DNA of 64,000 bases from an uncultured Bacteroidales bacterium (GTDB lineage Bacteria > Bacteroidota > Bacteroidia > Bacteroidales > Bacteroidaceae). Below, piece by piece: positions 22,118-31,957 of the stretch. Within the stretch, counting starts at the first letter, position 1. Every line of letters begins with the position of its first letter. The notes below the pieces were generated by a model. The model made no database searches, was not told the DNA's origin, and worked only from the letters and a program-made list of their open reading frames with translations. Both the position numbers and the translations under genes were made by a program. The DNA lies in contig CADCHQ010000014.1 in NCBI GenBank assembly GCA_902801325.1, positions 1-64,000 on the forward strand, given 5' to 3'.

Positions 22118-24061
22118 ATGATAAACATTACTTTTCCTGATGGATCAGTACGCCAATATGAAGCTGGTGTGACTGGCCTACAGATTGCAGAGAGTATTTC
22201 GCCTCGCTTGGCACAAGACGTGCTTGCATGTGGCGTGAATGGTGAAACCGTTGAATTGAATCGCCCCATTAACGAGGATGCTCAGTTCGTGCTTTATAAG
22301 TGGGACGATAAGGAAGGCAAGCACGCCTTCTGGCACACTTCGGCTCACTTGATGGCCGAGGCTTTGCAGGAGCTCTATCCTGGCATTCAGTTCGGTATTG
22401 GTCCTGCCATCGAACAGGGTTTCTATTACGATGTAATGCCTCAAGAAGGTGTGACCATCCGCGAAAGCGACTTCCCTGAGATAGAGAAGAAGATGATGGA
22501 ACTGATTCAGCGTAAGGAGGAACTGGTTCGCAAGGACATCTCCAAGACTGACGCCTTGAAGTTCTTCGGTGATCGCGGTCAGACTTACAAGAATGAACTT
22601 ATTGCCGACCTCGAGGACGGACATATCACAACCTACACTCAAGGAAACTTCACCGACCTCTGTCGTGGTCCTCACTTGACCAGTACTGCTCCCATCAAGG
22701 CTTGCAAGATATTGTCAGTTTCTGCAGCATACTGGCGTGGCGATGAAAAGCGTCCGCAGATGACTCGTCTCTATGGTATCACCTTCCCCAAGAAGAAGAT
22801 GCTGGACGAATATCTGGTATTGCTCGAGGAAGCTAAGAAGCGCGACCATCGCAAGATTGGTAAGGAGATGGAACTCTTCATGTTCTCGGAGCGTGTTGGA
22901 AAGGGATTGCCCATCTGGCTTCCCAAGGGTACAGCCTTGCGCCTCCGCCTTGAGGACTTCTTGAAGAAAATCCAGAAACGTTACGGATATCAGCAAGTTA
23001 TCACTCCGCACATTGGTGGTAAAAACCTCTATGTAACCAGTGGTCACTATGATCATTATGGCAAGGATTCGTTCCAACCCATCCATACGCCTGAAGAGGG
23101 AGAAGAGTACATGCTGAAGCCCATGAACTGTCCTCACCACTGTGAGATTTATGCCAGCAAGCCTCGTTCATACAAGGACCTGCCTCTGCGTTTGGCTGAG
23201 TTTGGTACTGTATATCGTTATGAGCAGAGTGGCGAGCTGCACGGACTTACTCGCGTTCGTTCGTTCACTCAGGATGATGCTCACATCTTCTGCCGTCCCG
23301 ATCAGGTTAAGGATGAGTTCATTCGCGTAATGGAAATCATTCAGATTATCTTTGGCGCACTAGACTTCGAGAATTTCGAGGCTCAGATAAGCTTGCGCGA
23401 TCCTAACGATAAGGAGAAGTACATTGGTAGCGATGAGGTTTGGGAACAGGCCGAGCGTGCTATCATCGAAGCTTGTGAAGAGAAGGGCTTGAAGACAACC
23501 ACCGAACTGGGTGAGGCTGCTTTCTATGGTCCTAAGCTCGACTTCATGGTAAAGGACGCTCTTGGTCGTCGTTGGCAGTTGGGTACTATTCAGGTTGACT
23601 ACAACCTGCCTGAGCGTTTCCAACTCGAGTATGTAGGTGAGGACAACCAGAAGCATCGTCCTGTGATGATTCACCGTGCTCCTTTCGGTTCGATGGAACG
23701 CTTTACTGCTGTGCTCATCGAACATACTGCCGGACATTTCCCCATCTGGCTCTCTCCCGATCAGGTAGCCGTTCTGCCTATCTCAGAGAAGTTCAACGAC
23801 TATGCTAAGCAAGTTTGCGAGGCTCTTGAGGCTCAGGACGTTCGCACAGTACTTGACGATCGCAATGAGAAAATTGGCCGTAAGATTCGCGACAACGAAC
23901 TGAAGCGTGTGCCTTACATGCTCATCGTGGGTGAGAAGGAACAGGCAGACGGCACTGTTAACTTCCGCAAGCAAGGCGGAGGTGGTCAGGGAACCATGAC
24001 TGTCGACGAATTTGCCAAGAAAATCAATGACGAAGTACGTGCTTTGACTGAAAAGTATTGA
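22118..24061 (+). CDS. thrS: Threonyl-tRNA synthetase
   Basis: A 647-residue class II synthetase that charges tRNA-Thr. In order: a TGS domain (1-60), the editing domain with [11 protein letters not shown], the catalytic core with zinc Cys in [10 protein letters not shown], motif 2 region [11 protein letters not shown], motif 3 [10 protein letters not shown], and the anticodon-binding domain from [13 protein letters not shown]. Full length. It is followed by infC-rpmI-rplT, the usual translation cluster. Confidence 0.97.
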   Translation: MINITFPDGSVRQYEAGVTGLQIAESISPRLAQDVLACGVNGETVELNRPINEDAQFVLYKWDDKEGKHAFWHTSAHLMAEALQELYPGIQFGIGPAIEQGFYYDVMPQEGVTIRESDFPEIEKKMMELIQRKEELVRKDISKTDALKFFGDRGQTYKNELIADLEDGHITTYTQGNFTDLCRGPHLTSTAPIKACKILSVSAAYWRGDEKRPQMTRLYGITFPKKKMLDEYLVLLEEAKKRDHRKIGKEMELFMFSERVGKGLPIWLPKGTALRLRLEDFLKKIQKRYGYQQVITPHIGGKNLYVTSGHYDHYGKDSFQPIHTPEEGEEYMLKPMNCPHHCEIYASKPRSYKDLPLRLAEFGTVYRYEQSGELHGLTRVRSFTQDDAHIFCRPDQVKDEFIRVMEIIQIIFGALDFENFEAQISLRDPNDKEKYIGSDEVWEQAERAIIEACEEKGLKTTTELGEAAFYGPKLDFMVKDALGRRWQLGTIQVDYNLPERFQLEYVGEDNQKHRPVMIHRAPFGSMERFTAVLIEHTAGHFPIWLSPDQVAVLPISEKFNDYAKQVCEALEAQDVRTVLDDRNEKIGRKIRDNELKRVPYMLIVGEKEQADGTVNFRKQGGGGQGTMTVDEFAKKINDEVRALTEKY

Positions 24062-24121
24062 TATTTAGCTAAGATACAGCAAATTTTTAATCTTTAATTT
24101 TTACATATTAATTAATTATTG

Positions 24122-24129
24122 TATCTTTG
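24122..24129 (+). promoter_or_regulatory. Promoter -7 element for infC
   Basis: TATCTTTG 20 bp before the infC ATG, with a TTTT-rich -33 region near 24098. Confidence 0.55.
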
Positions 24130-24149
24130 CAGCCGTTTTGAAATAATAA

Positions 24150-24803
24150 ATGAAAAAAGACGACAAAAAACAACAGTATCGTGTAAACGAACAGATTCGT
24201 GCTCGCGAGGTGCGTATTGTTGGTGACGGCATTGAATCGACCGTGGTTCCTGTTCACAAAGCACTGCAGATTGCAGAGCAGCGTGGCGTGGATTTGGTAG
24301 AGATTAGTCCCAATGCCGAGCCTCCTGTATGCCGACTCATCGACTTCTCGAAGTTCATCTACCAGCAGAAGAAAAAGCAAAAGGAGATGAAGGCCAAGCA
24401 GACGGTGGTAAACGTTAAGGAAATCCGTTTCGGACCTCAAACCGATGACCATGACTACAACTTCAAGTTGAAGCATGCGATAGGGTTCCTTTCTGATGGC
24501 GACAAGGTGAAGGCTTATGTCTTCTTCAAGGGACGCAGCATCCTGTTTAAGGAACAAGGCGAAGTGCTTCTGCTTCGCTTCGCTGCAGACTTGGAAGAGT
24601 ACGGAAAGGTAGAGTCGATGCCCGTTCTCGAAGGTAAGCGCATGATTATGTTCATTGCTCCTAAGAAGACGGCTCCCCAAACCAAGAAACCTACTGAAAG
24701 CCAAGATGCACCAGCAGCTGCTCCGGTAAAGAAAGCTCCTCAGCAGAAGGCTCGTAAAGAATACACGGGCCCGAAAGTTGAAGGCGAAGACTTCGACGAT
24801 TAA
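24150..24803 (+). CDS. infC: Translation initiation factor IF-3
   Basis: A 217-residue protein. The N-domain [17 protein letters not shown], the linker [11 protein letters not shown] and the C-domain [18 protein letters not shown] are typical. A 40-residue Lys/Ala/Pro-rich tail after the C-domain is common in Bacteroidota. IF-3 binds the 30S subunit and checks start codons. The start here is ATG, not the unusual ATT used in E. coli. Confidence 0.96.
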   Translation: MKKDDKKQQYRVNEQIRAREVRIVGDGIESTVVPVHKALQIAEQRGVDLVEISPNAEPPVCRLIDFSKFIYQQKKKQKEMKAKQTVVNVKEIRFGPQTDDHDYNFKLKHAIGFLSDGDKVKAYVFFKGRSILFKEQGEVLLLRFAADLEEYGKVESMPVLEGKRMIMFIAPKKTAPQTKKPTESQDAPAAAPVKKAPQQKARKEYTGPKVEGEDFDD

Positions 24804-24887
24804 TAAATAATAAGAAAGAAGGTGCGTAACGCCCGGTATATGCGTTGCCACTCTATTAATAATAACTAATTAAACAAAAACAAAAAA

Positions 24888-25085
24888 ATGCCAAAAGTAA
24901 AGACAAACTCCGGTGCAAAGAAGAGATTCGTGCTCACCGGCAGTGGTAAGGTAAAGCGTCATCACGCTTATCATAGCCACATCCTGACAAAGAAGACCAA
25001 GAAGCAGAAGAGAAATCTTCAGCACGCCGACTTGGTAGTGACTGAGAACATGAAGCAGGTCCGTGACCTCCTGAACCTCCGTTAA
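24888..25085 (+). CDS. rpmI: 50S ribosomal protein L35
   Basis: A 65-residue very basic protein, [20 protein letters not shown] and [14 protein letters not shown], diagnostic of L35. The 84-bp spacer after infC includes a GTGCGTAACGCC/GGTATATGCGTTGCCAC stem-loop that may have a regulatory role in the operon; that is speculative. Confidence 0.97.
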   Translation: MPKVKTNSGAKKRFVLTGSGKVKRHHAYHSHILTKKTKKQKRNLQHADLVVTENMKQVRDLLNLR

Positions 25086-25139
25086 TCCATTGCCAGGAAA
25101 GAGTTCTATTACTAAAGTTATTAACCGAGTGTTTAGCCG

Positions 25140-25218
25140 TAAAGTACATTGACCATTGACCGGTGACCATTGAGAGTCAAATCGTAAATCGTCAAATCAT
25201 CAAATCGTCAAATTCAAT
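25140..25218 (+). repeat. Short direct repeats between rpmI and rplT
   Basis: TTGACCATTGACC-type and AATCGTCAAATC-type units in tandem. Similar tracts occur at 2405-2445, 49160-49190 and 54945-54995, and inside two genes (36229-36263, 52061-52082). Confidence 0.7.
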
Positions 25219-25247
25219 GTCGCTAACATTCAAAAAAGAACAAAACT

Positions 25248-25592
25248 ATGCCAAGATCAGTAAATCATGTAGCCAGTAGAGCTAAGAGAAAGAAAATTCT
25301 GAAGTTGACCCGCGGTTACTTTGGCGCTCGCAAGAACGTCTGGACCGTTGCCAAGAACACTTGGGAGAAGGGTCTTACCTATGCCTTCCGCGATCGTCGC
25401 AACAAGAAGCGCACTTTCCGTGCCTTGTGGATTCAGCGTATCAACGCTGCTGCACGTCTCGAGGGTATGAGCTACAGCCAGTTGATGGGTGGCCTGCACA
25501 AGGCTGGCATCGAGATCAACCGCAAGATTCTTGCCGACCTCGCTGTTAACTATCCCGAGGCTTTCAAGGCTATCGTAGCAAAGGTAAAGTAA
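25248..25592 (+). CDS. rplT: 50S ribosomal protein L20
   Basis: A 114-residue protein, [20 protein letters not shown] and [20 protein letters not shown], diagnostic of L20. L20 nucleates 50S assembly and in several bacteria represses its own operon. Immediately downstream, on the other strand, lies a 6S-like RNA, a known neighbour of rplT in Bacteroidales. Confidence 0.97.
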   Translation: MPRSVNHVASRAKRKKILKLTRGYFGARKNVWTVAKNTWEKGLTYAFRDRRNKKRTFRALWIQRINAAARLEGMSYSQLMGGLHKAGIEINRKILADLAVNYPEAFKAIVAKVK

Positions 25593-25651
25593 GAAGAATC
25601 GAATCTCTTCTGTGAGAGTCAGGCGTCTGTCGCCGATTCTCAAGTGAAAAA

Positions 25652-25904
25652 GAAATAAGGACTATCCCGATGGGGTAGTCCTTATTCTATATAAAAGCCG
25701 CACTTGGTGATGTGATGAAACTCCGAGCTAACATGTTTTGAGCGCCCGCAACCTTTGTAATCCGCCGGTACTCGCGTACTACCCTTCACAGGGCGCGGCC
25801 CGCCATTGGAGTGCGTAAGCATTCTCGGTTTTCAGTAATAATTTGATGAGTATCCCAGTCAAACCTTGTGCGGCTGTTCGTTTCGGAGCCTCTGCTCGTT
25901 TCTC
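25652..25904 (-). ncRNA. ssrS: 6S-like RNA (Bacteroidales-1 type)
   Basis: No protein gene fits this 480-bp gap. On the minus strand TAACTTTG (25911-25918) predicts a 5' end near 25904. A perfect 8-bp pair AGCCGCAC (25875-25868) and GTGCGGCT (25703-25696) closes a rod-like molecule of about 180 nt. A perfect-looking hairpin AAGGACTA/TAGTCCTT at 25657-25683 followed by TTTCTTTTT is its terminator. The Bacteroidales-1 RNA, later proposed to be 6S RNA, is known to lie next to rplT in this order. Identity rests on location and architecture; I could not run a covariance model. Confidence 0.75.
25657..25683 (-). terminator. Terminator of the 6S-like RNA
   Basis: A 12-bp stem with a 3-nt loop, followed on the minus strand by ATTTCTTTTTC. 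It may also stop rplT transcripts, but the T-run is weak on the plus strand. Confidence 0.75.
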
Positions 25905-25910
25905 ACATGA

Positions 25911-25918
25911 CAAAGTTA
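25911..25918 (-). promoter_or_regulatory. Promoter -7 element of the 6S-like RNA
   Basis: TAACTTTG on the minus strand; a TTTG lies 24 bp further upstream (25943-25946), slightly longer than the usual spacing. Confidence 0.6.
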
Positions 25919-25999
25919 CGACTTTAATAATAAACGAGGTAGCAAATGCAAGAAATAATTCAACAAAATGCGTTTAAAGTGAAATTTTCCTATTTTCTC

Positions 26000-26030
26000 T
26001 TGCATGTTTCAGCTTTTGGTCTTATATTTG
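26000..26030 (+). promoter_or_regulatory. Promoter of lemA
   Basis: TTG at 26000-26002, 20 bp, TATATTTG at 26023-26030; start near 26037. Confidence 0.65.
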
Positions 26031-26074
26031 TATGATTTATGTCATAGAATTAACCACTTTAAATATTAAGAACG

Positions 26075-26638
26075 ATGACAACTTGGATTATTGTTATTGC
26101 GGTAGTAGTCGTACTTGCCCTCTACCTGATCAGCCTTTACAATGGCTTCGTAAAACTGCGTAATAATCGTGAGAATGCTTTTGCGAACATTGATGTTCAG
26201 TTGAAGCAGCGTCACGACTTGATTCCTCAACTTGTTGCAAGCGTTAAGGGCTATGCCGAACACGAGAAAACCCTGTTGGAAGAACTTACTCGTGCCCGTA
26301 CTGCAGCCATGAGTGCTACGACGATTGACGAGAAGATTCAGGCTGAAGGTCAGCTTTCTGCTGCACTGAATGGTTTGAAGGTTGCCGTTGAAGCATATCC
26401 CGATTTGAAGGCAAATCAGAACTTCCTGCAGTTGCAAAACGAGATTAGTGATATCGAGAACAAACTTGCTGCTGTTCGTCGCTTCTTCAACTCTGCTACG
26501 AAGGAACTGAACAATGCTGTTGAGACCTTCCCTGGCAACATCTTTGCCGGTATGTTTGGCTTCAAGCGTGAAATGATGTTCGAGGTTGCCGATGCCGAGC
26601 GCGCTCAGTATGACAAGGCTCCCGATATCAAGTTTTAA
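26075..26638 (+). CDS. lemA: LemA family protein
   Basis: A 187-residue protein with an N-terminal membrane helix (WIIVIAVVVVLALYLISLYN) and the LemA core: NRENAFANIDVQLKQRHDLI, YPDLKANQNFLQLQNEI, FPGNIFAGMFGF. The bulk should face the periplasm as a helical bundle. Function is unknown in molecular terms. It is paired with an M48 protease gene 30 bp downstream, the common lemA-htpX order. Confidence 0.95.
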   Translation: MTTWIIVIAVVVVLALYLISLYNGFVKLRNNRENAFANIDVQLKQRHDLIPQLVASVKGYAEHEKTLLEELTRARTAAMSATTIDEKIQAEGQLSAALNGLKVAVEAYPDLKANQNFLQLQNEISDIENKLAAVRRFFNSATKELNNAVETFPGNIFAGMFGFKREMMFEVADAERAQYDKAPDIKF

Positions 26639-26668
26639 AATAAAGAGAAGTAAGAGCCAAGGAGAAGA

Positions 26669-27655
26669 ATGAAATATGTAGGAATCCATACCCAGCAAGC
26701 CTCGAACAACATGAAGAGCATGTTGCTCCTGATCATGTTCCCCATCATTTTGCTGGGCATGGTTTACGCTTTCATTGCCATCCTGATGAAGATGAGTACC
26801 GATCCGTACTACTTTAATTGGGATGAAGTGACAGGTTATTTCCTAACCACCATACCCTTTGTCATAGGCGTTGTGGTCATTTGGTTCATGATTGCCTATT
26901 GGAGCAACACGTCGATGATTCGCAAGGCCACGGGTGCTCGTCTGCTTGAACGCAGGGAGAATCCGCGCGTATATAATATAGTAGAGAATCTTTCGATGGC
27001 GTGTGGTATGGATATGCCGAAGGTGAATGTGATAGACACGCCCGAACTGAATGCCTTTGCCAGCGGTATTGACAAGGATAGTTATACTGTTACTGTAACC
27101 ACTGGCATTTGTAATCGACTGAACGACGATGAGTTGGCAGGCGTAATCGGCCACGAACTCACACATATCCGCAATCGTGACACCCGACTTCTCATCGTGA
27201 GCATTATCTTTGTCGGCATTATGTCCACGATTTCCAGTCTTGCCATTCGCTTGGTTTGGAACACCTTCGTATATGGAGGTCGTGGTTTGCGACGCAGTTC
27301 CAGTAACGACAGGGGGAGTGGGGTAAGCATAATCATTGCCTTGGCCATTGCTGCATTGTTGGCTACCATCGGGTATGTCTTCACCCTGCTTACTCGCTTT
27401 GCTATTAGTCGCAAGCGCGAATACATGGCCGATGCCGGAGGAGCAGAACTTTGTGGCCAACCGCTTGCTCTCGCGAGTGCCCTGCGTAAGATATCGGCTA
27501 ATCCCGCTTTGGCTGACGTCGAACGGCAGGATGTTGCTCAGTTGTTCATTATTCATCCCCAGAAACTTACGTCGGGAATAACTAGTTTCCTGAACAATAT
27601 GTTCAGCACGCATCCTTCGACGGAAAGTCGAATTGCCTATCTTGAACAATTTTGA
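26669..27655 (+). CDS. htpX: M48 family membrane metalloprotease (HtpX-like)
   Basis: A 328-residue zinc protease with four predicted membrane helices (about 17-42, 56-78, 175-198, 220-245). The catalytic HExxH is H162-E163-H166 (GHELTHIRNRD), and the third ligand is probably the Glu in REYMADAGGAEL. HtpX-type enzymes degrade misfolded membrane proteins. Its C-terminus ends with the family's STHPSTESRIAYLEQF. Paired with lemA. Confidence 0.93.
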   Translation: MKYVGIHTQQASNNMKSMLLLIMFPIILLGMVYAFIAILMKMSTDPYYFNWDEVTGYFLTTIPFVIGVVVIWFMIAYWSNTSMIRKATGARLLERRENPRVYNIVENLSMACGMDMPKVNVIDTPELNAFASGIDKDSYTVTVTTGICNRLNDDELAGVIGHELTHIRNRDTRLLIVSIIFVGIMSTISSLAIRLVWNTFVYGGRGLRRSSSNDRGSGVSIIIALAIAALLATIGYVFTLLTRFAISRKREYMADAGGAELCGQPLALASALRKISANPALADVERQDVAQLFIIHPQKLTSGITSFLNNMFSTHPSTESRIAYLEQF

Positions 27656-27684
27656 GGCTTGAGGAATAAAAAAACGTTGAAACG

Positions 27685-27716
27685 TTTGGCGGAATAAGAA
27701 CTTCTGCGTAACTTTG
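27685..27716 (+). promoter_or_regulatory. Promoter of tRNA-Ala
   Basis: TTTG at 27685-27688, 20 bp, TAACTTTG at 27709-27716. The predicted start near 27723 is 5 nt before the mature tRNA. Confidence 0.75.
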
Positions 27717-27724
27717 CAGTCGCA

Positions 27725-27801
<77 letters not shown>

Positions 27802-27804
27802 CTT

Positions 27805-27840
27805 AAGAGGTTGCTCTTTCAAAGTGTAACCTCTTTTTTT
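27805..27840 (+). terminator. Terminator of tRNA-Ala
   Basis: AAGAGGTT pairs with AACCTCTT around a 15-nt loop, followed by a T-run. Confidence 0.85.
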
Positions 27841-27850
27841 GTCCTTATCT

Positions 27851-27882
27851 TTTGTCCGTTTCGATTAAAAACCGTATTTTTG
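27851..27882 (+). promoter_or_regulatory. Promoter of the M6-like protease gene
   Basis: TTTG at 27851-27854, 20 bp, TATTTTTG at 27875-27882; start near 27889. Confidence 0.75.
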
Positions 27883-27913
27883 CAAGGCAATATGTAATGA
27901 AGTGAATAAAGAT

Positions 27914-29857
27914 ATGAATAGAATGAGATATCTTATAGGAATGTGTCTGCTCCTCGTAATGAGCTTGCCTTTGCATGCTCAGGAAAGATGGGACGATGAA
28001 TTCCAAATGCTTCGTCCTGAGTGCAGCGTGATGGAAACCTCATTGCTGGGCGAAGTTCGACTTGCTCCTCGCCGTGTAGGTTCTCAGGCAACTGCACCCC
28101 TCAAGGCTAAAGGCGTGCAGAAGGTTCCAGTCGTGCTGGTTGCCTTTGCCGATCAAGGCTTTTCTGTTGCAGACACCAACGAAGGCGTGATAGAATACTA
28201 TCAGAAGTTCTGTAATGGAACAAAGGATGGCCACATCTATACGGGCCACGGTAGTCACGGAAGCATTCGCGACTTCTTTGTCGAGCAGAGCGATTCCGTC
28301 TTTCTGCCTGAGTTCGTTGTTATTGGTCCTGTTGTTCTTGACAATGATTTCTCATACTATGGTGCCAATAAGTACAGGTATCGCGTCAAGGTTGGAGACC
28401 AGATTGTTACGAAAGACAAGGTTGAAGAAGGCGATGTTGTTGTTGACTCCATCTTGTCTCAGAGAGACGTGAACTATAGCAAGTTTGCCAGCGAGTCGAT
28501 AGCCAAGGCTATGGAGGTCTTTAGCGATTGGAGTCAGTTTGATAACGACGGCAACAACACCATCGATATGGTATTCTTCGTCTTCGCAGGCTTTGGCGAA
28601 AACTTTTCAGGCGCCAATAGCAATTACATCTGGCCTAAAGAGGTGACGAAAAGTGAAACCATCAACGGACGCGTTTTTGCCACCAATGCTGTCACTTGCG
28701 AAATGCGTCCTGCCAGCAAGAAGGATGACGTCATTATTGGTAAGCCCGATGGCGTTGGCGTTTTCATTCACGAACTCAGCCACGCACTTGGCCTTCCTGA
28801 TTTCTATGATACCGAGAACGTTGCTTTTGGAATGGACGTCTGGAGTGTGATGGACTATGGGGAGTATGGCAACAACGGCTATAATCCTGGCAACTACACG
28901 GCTTATGAGCGTGACTTCATGGGGTGGCGCAAGCTCGTTGACTTGACAGAACCCTGCGTGCTCACTATCCCTTGCTTTGCCGACGGCGGCGTTGGCTATA
29001 AGATTCAGAATGCCGCATCTGCCAATGAGTATTATATCATTGAGAACCGCCAGCAACGGGGATGGGACGACTACATCGGACGCATGGGACATGGTTTGCA
29101 AGTGACTCATGTTGATTTCGATGCTTCTACGTGGAACCGCAATAGAGTTAACTCCACGGCTGATCATCAGCGCATGACCATCATTGCAGCTAACGATTGC
29201 TACAAGGGAACTAACTCTGCTGAGTCTGCAACCGAATGGCGAGCAACCTTGGCTGGTAATCTCTTCCCAGGTGATACTTATAACTTCAACCTGACAGACG
29301 AGACCACACCTGCTGCTGCTGTTTACACGGGAGGACTCTTGCACAAGCCTCTTCGCAACATCACGGAGAACGAAGACGGGACCGTAACGGTTTGCTTCAT
29401 GACGAATGGTCAACTTGATGCCCCCTTGCTTCGTGAGCCGGAGAACATCATGATGGATCAGTTCGATATCGAATGGGAGACCGTTGACCACGCCACGCAG
29501 TATGCCTACGAAGTGATTCGTGATGGTGCTGTTATTCAGAAAGGTGTGACTGAGGAAACATCCGTTCACGTAGAAAGCCTTATGCCCAGCAGTGAGTTGG
29601 AGTTCCATGTTAAGGCTATGGCCAACCAGCCAGAGGATTACATCGATAGTCCTTGGAGTGAGTCGCAGTATTTCTCCACTTTGGCCGATTATATCGACGA
29701 ACTACCTGAAAGCGAGAAACTTGTTAACGTTTATTCCTCTAATGGTGTTTGGATGACACGTTGCTACGTCGACCAAATCCATCGCCTTTCCTTCCGTAGT
29801 GGTATTTATATCCTGCGCTATGCGAATGGTGCTTCACGCAAGGTGTTGATAAAATAA
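27914..29857 (+). CDS. Secreted M6-family metalloprotease with C-terminal sorting-like domain
   Basis: A 647-residue exported zinc protease. The signal peptide (MRYLIGMCLLLVMSLPLHAQ) ends at HAQ. The M6-type site HELSHALGLPDFYD lies near residue 286, with the family Met-turn region WSVMDYGEY after it. A fibronectin-III-like segment (about 520-590) follows, and the end (NVYSSNGVWMTR, SGIYILRYANG, RKVLIK) resembles type IX secretion C-terminal sorting domains. Likely a cell-surface or secreted peptidase. A GTG at 27902 is an alternative start; ATG 27914 gives a cleaner signal peptide. Type IX export is inference. Confidence 0.88.
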   Translation: MNRMRYLIGMCLLLVMSLPLHAQERWDDEFQMLRPECSVMETSLLGEVRLAPRRVGSQATAPLKAKGVQKVPVVLVAFADQGFSVADTNEGVIEYYQKFCNGTKDGHIYTGHGSHGSIRDFFVEQSDSVFLPEFVVIGPVVLDNDFSYYGANKYRYRVKVGDQIVTKDKVEEGDVVVDSILSQRDVNYSKFASESIAKAMEVFSDWSQFDNDGNNTIDMVFFVFAGFGENFSGANSNYIWPKEVTKSETINGRVFATNAVTCEMRPASKKDDVIIGKPDGVGVFIHELSHALGLPDFYDTENVAFGMDVWSVMDYGEYGNNGYNPGNYTAYERDFMGWRKLVDLTEPCVLTIPCFADGGVGYKIQNAASANEYYIIENRQQRGWDDYIGRMGHGLQVTHVDFDASTWNRNRVNSTADHQRMTIIAANDCYKGTNSAESATEWRATLAGNLFPGDTYNFNLTDETTPAAAVYTGGLLHKPLRNITENEDGTVTVCFMTNGQLDAPLLREPENIMMDQFDIEWETVDHATQYAYEVIRDGAVIQKGVTEETSVHVESLMPSSELEFHVKAMANQPEDYIDSPWSESQYFSTLADYIDELPESEKLVNVYSSNGVWMTRCYVDQIHRLSFRSGIYILRYANGASRKVLIK

Positions 29858-29886
29858 AAGAGCGCTTTTAACACAAACTATTCATT

Positions 29887-29919
29887 GCCCCATGCTTCAC
29901 TCAAGTGTGGGGCTTTTTT
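29887..29919 (+). terminator. Terminator of the M6-like protease gene
   Basis: GCCCCATGCTT pairs with AAGTGTGGGGC, then six T. Confidence 0.88.
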
Positions 29920-29940
29920 GTGCTTTACAATGAGATTGTG

Positions 29941-30050
29941 GAATTCCGAGAGATTCTGAGAGCTCTGATAATTCTGAGTGTTCCGATAATTCCGAATATT
30001 CCGATAATTCCGAATATTCCGAAAATTCTGAATACTCCGAAAAATTCGGA
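29941..30050 (+). repeat. ATTCCGAATATTCCGATA-type tandem repeat
   Basis: About six imperfect copies of an 18-bp unit between two convergent genes and their terminators. A minus-strand frame reads Ser-Glu-(Tyr/Leu/Phe/His) repeats but has no other gene-like property. Together with the two terminators this accounts for the 29858-30176 gap. Confidence 0.8.
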
Positions 30051-30077
30051 AGCCTTCCAGCGCCTAGCATAAGCACA

Positions 30078-30106
30078 GAAAAAACCCTTGGATTTGCATC
30101 CAAGGG
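30078..30106 (-). terminator. Terminator of the TPR gene
   Basis: On the minus strand CCCTTGGAT pairs with ATCCAAGGG, followed by TTTTTT. Confidence 0.85.
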
Positions 30107-30176
30107 CCCAAAACTATTACTTTATAAACAATCTAGTGGTGCATAGACCACAGATTTAAGAGCTTCACAGCTCGTA

Positions 30177-31616
30177 TTATTTCTTGCCACCCCAGAAGTC
30201 TTCCTCAGCCTTCTGCTTGGCAACATAAGCGTCGTAAGCAGCCTTTGCACGTGCGTTGGCAGCAGCATTGGCCTGCACCTCTCGAATTTTGCTTGCCAGA
30301 CGATTGGCCGAGCCACTAACGGTGATGTCAGCAGCAGCTGCCTGCTCGCAGTAGGTGAGGGCTTGTGGATATTGTCCGAGTGCAGTGTAAACGGCAGCTT
30401 TCTTCATGCTGGCCTGACCCGTCAGGTTGCTGTCGTAACCCATAGCCTTATCCAGATAAACGAGGGCTCCGGTGTACTGCTTGCTGTTGATAAGGCTGTT
30501 GGCGATAACAAGACTGATGCGCCCACGACGAGCATCGGTCTGGCACAGGTCGATGGCCTTCTCATAGTACTTTAGCATGTCCTGCATCTTGCCTTGTTGC
30601 TTGCTCCAGCTTGCCATACCGATGGCAGACTCGTAGGTGGGCTCGATGTTGTAGGCGTACTCTGCGGCCTTGTAGTAAACCTCCGTGTCGTCACACTCGT
30701 TGGCGGCAAGTACGGTCATAGCCTTACGCAGGTACTCCAGGTTAGCCTTGTTGGCCTCTACCTTCGGAGTGAAGAGGGCAATCAGCTGTTCGCGGTTGGC
30801 AGCGCCAGACTCGGCAAACACCTGTTCGATTACTGCCAGCGGACGGTCGTACTCGTCAACGATCTTCTGAGCCTTCTCGGGGTCGGTCTCTTCCTTAGCC
30901 AGCTGCAACATCTTCTCGCAAACCTCCGTAGAAGAGAGGTAGTCGTTCAGGAACTGCTCGCGGTAGTACTCGTTTGAAGCCTTGTATAGCTCGTGACTAA
31001 CTGAGAAGAAGTATTGGATGTAGGCGCCCTTCACTTCACGACCGCCTTCCTCGTTGATGGCGTTGATGCCCTTAGCATACATGTCGTAGATCTTGTTGTA
31101 GGTGTACTCGTTGTCGATGCCATAACCATAGATGTGATAGTAGTTGGCCTTGGCTATGAGCACGTCACCCTCTGTGGCACGTCCGCGCTTGCCTTCGGGA
31201 ATGGAGGCGTTCAGATACTTGAGGTATTTCAGACGAGTGTCGAAGAGGGACATCATCTCGTCCAGGTACTGCTTCTTCTTAGCGGTATCGGTTTCAGCCT
31301 TGATGAGTTCGCCCAGCATCACGGCACCACGTGCATAGAGGCTAACGCTTGCGATAGGCGCATTGGTGGTGAGCCACTTCCAGTTTTCGTACATCTCGTT
31401 CCAGTTCTGCGAGCTGTAGTACATCTGCATCATGGTGATGTATCCTCCAACTTGCTTCCCGGGGTCAGCGATTTGTTCCTGACCGATGTAGGCTATTTTG
31501 TAACGTTCCTCATCATTTGTGAAGTCCGTATTTCCCTCGTATTTTTCATACTGTGCGAAGGTCGGAAGAACCATCGCTGCGAAGCCAATTGTGAGTGCAA
31601 TCTTCTTAATTTTCAT
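30177..31616 (-). CDS. Exported TPR protein
   Basis: A 479-residue protein with a signal peptide (MKIKKIALTIGFAAMVLPTFAQ). The N-terminal half carries helical repeats without close TPR matches; the C-terminal half has clear TPR units (ALVYLDKAMGYDSNLTGQA, AAVYTALGQYPQALTYCEQA). It ends in an Ala/Lys-rich helix and GGKK. A periplasmic protein-binding role is likely; conserved as a highly expressed protein in Bacteroidales by its codon choice, which is my inference. It has its own terminator, and TAATTTTG at 31660-31667 (minus strand) may be its promoter. Confidence 0.85.
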   Translation of the reverse strand: MKIKKIALTIGFAAMVLPTFAQYEKYEGNTDFTNDEERYKIAYIGQEQIADPGKQVGGYITMMQMYYSSQNWNEMYENWKWLTTNAPIASVSLYARGAVMLGELIKAETDTAKKKQYLDEMMSLFDTRLKYLKYLNASIPEGKRGRATEGDVLIAKANYYHIYGYGIDNEYTYNKIYDMYAKGINAINEEGGREVKGAYIQYFFSVSHELYKASNEYYREQFLNDYLSSTEVCEKMLQLAKEETDPEKAQKIVDEYDRPLAVIEQVFAESGAANREQLIALFTPKVEANKANLEYLRKAMTVLAANECDDTEVYYKAAEYAYNIEPTYESAIGMASWSKQQGKMQDMLKYYEKAIDLCQTDARRGRISLVIANSLINSKQYTGALVYLDKAMGYDSNLTGQASMKKAAVYTALGQYPQALTYCEQAAAADITVSGSANRLASKIREVQANAAANARAKAAYDAYVAKQKAEEDFWGGKK

Positions 31617-31740
31617 CTTTTTTATTAGTTAATTTGGTGTTATAAACTTTTTCTCGGTGCAAAATTATAAATAATTTCTGCTACTTGTTTGATAGTTTTA
31701 GTTAAATAGGGTTTAAAAATCACAAAAAATGTTATTTTGC

Positions 31741-31956
31741 TTATTCCTCGTCCTCAATTTCGTCCTCGTATTTGTCGAAGTGCTGGATTACAACCGGAGT
31801 TGTGCGCTTCTCGAATTCGTCGCAGTTGTGTTTTGCTTCTGCCACAAATCGCTCTTCGAAGGCCTTGCATTCGCATACTACCGGATTCTTGAACCATTGC
31901 ATGTAGGTCGCGTTGGCGCAATCCAAGCAACGGATGTTTGTTACTTTCACTCCCAT
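31741..31956 (-). CDS. Small Cys-containing hypothetical protein
   Basis: A 71-residue protein, second in an operon with a lipoprotein gene (1 bp apart). Cysteines lie at IRCLDCANA and VVCECKAF plus one more (KHNCDEF), a spacing that could bind a metal or an iron-sulphur centre. The acidic C-terminus ends DEIEDEE. No family recognised. The tight coupling to its neighbour and its plausible protein composition make it likely real. Confidence 0.7.
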   Translation of the reverse strand: MGVKVTNIRCLDCANATYMQWFKNPVVCECKAFEERFVAEAKHNCDEFEKRTTPVVIQHFDKYEDEIEDEE

Positions 31957-31957
31957 A

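Noticed and set aside
25652..25904. tmRNA or RNase P RNA
   Set aside because: No tag-peptide or CCA end and no RNase P core motif; the closing stem, promoter and rplT neighbour fit the 6S-like RNA better.
28607..29608. 333-codon minus-strand frame opposite the M6-like protease
   Set aside because: Shadow of a gene with signal peptide and HExxH site; no recognisable domain.
29897..30103. Small minus-strand frame with Ser-Glu-Tyr/Leu repeats
   Set aside because: It is the translation of an 18-bp intergenic tandem repeat and overlaps two terminators.
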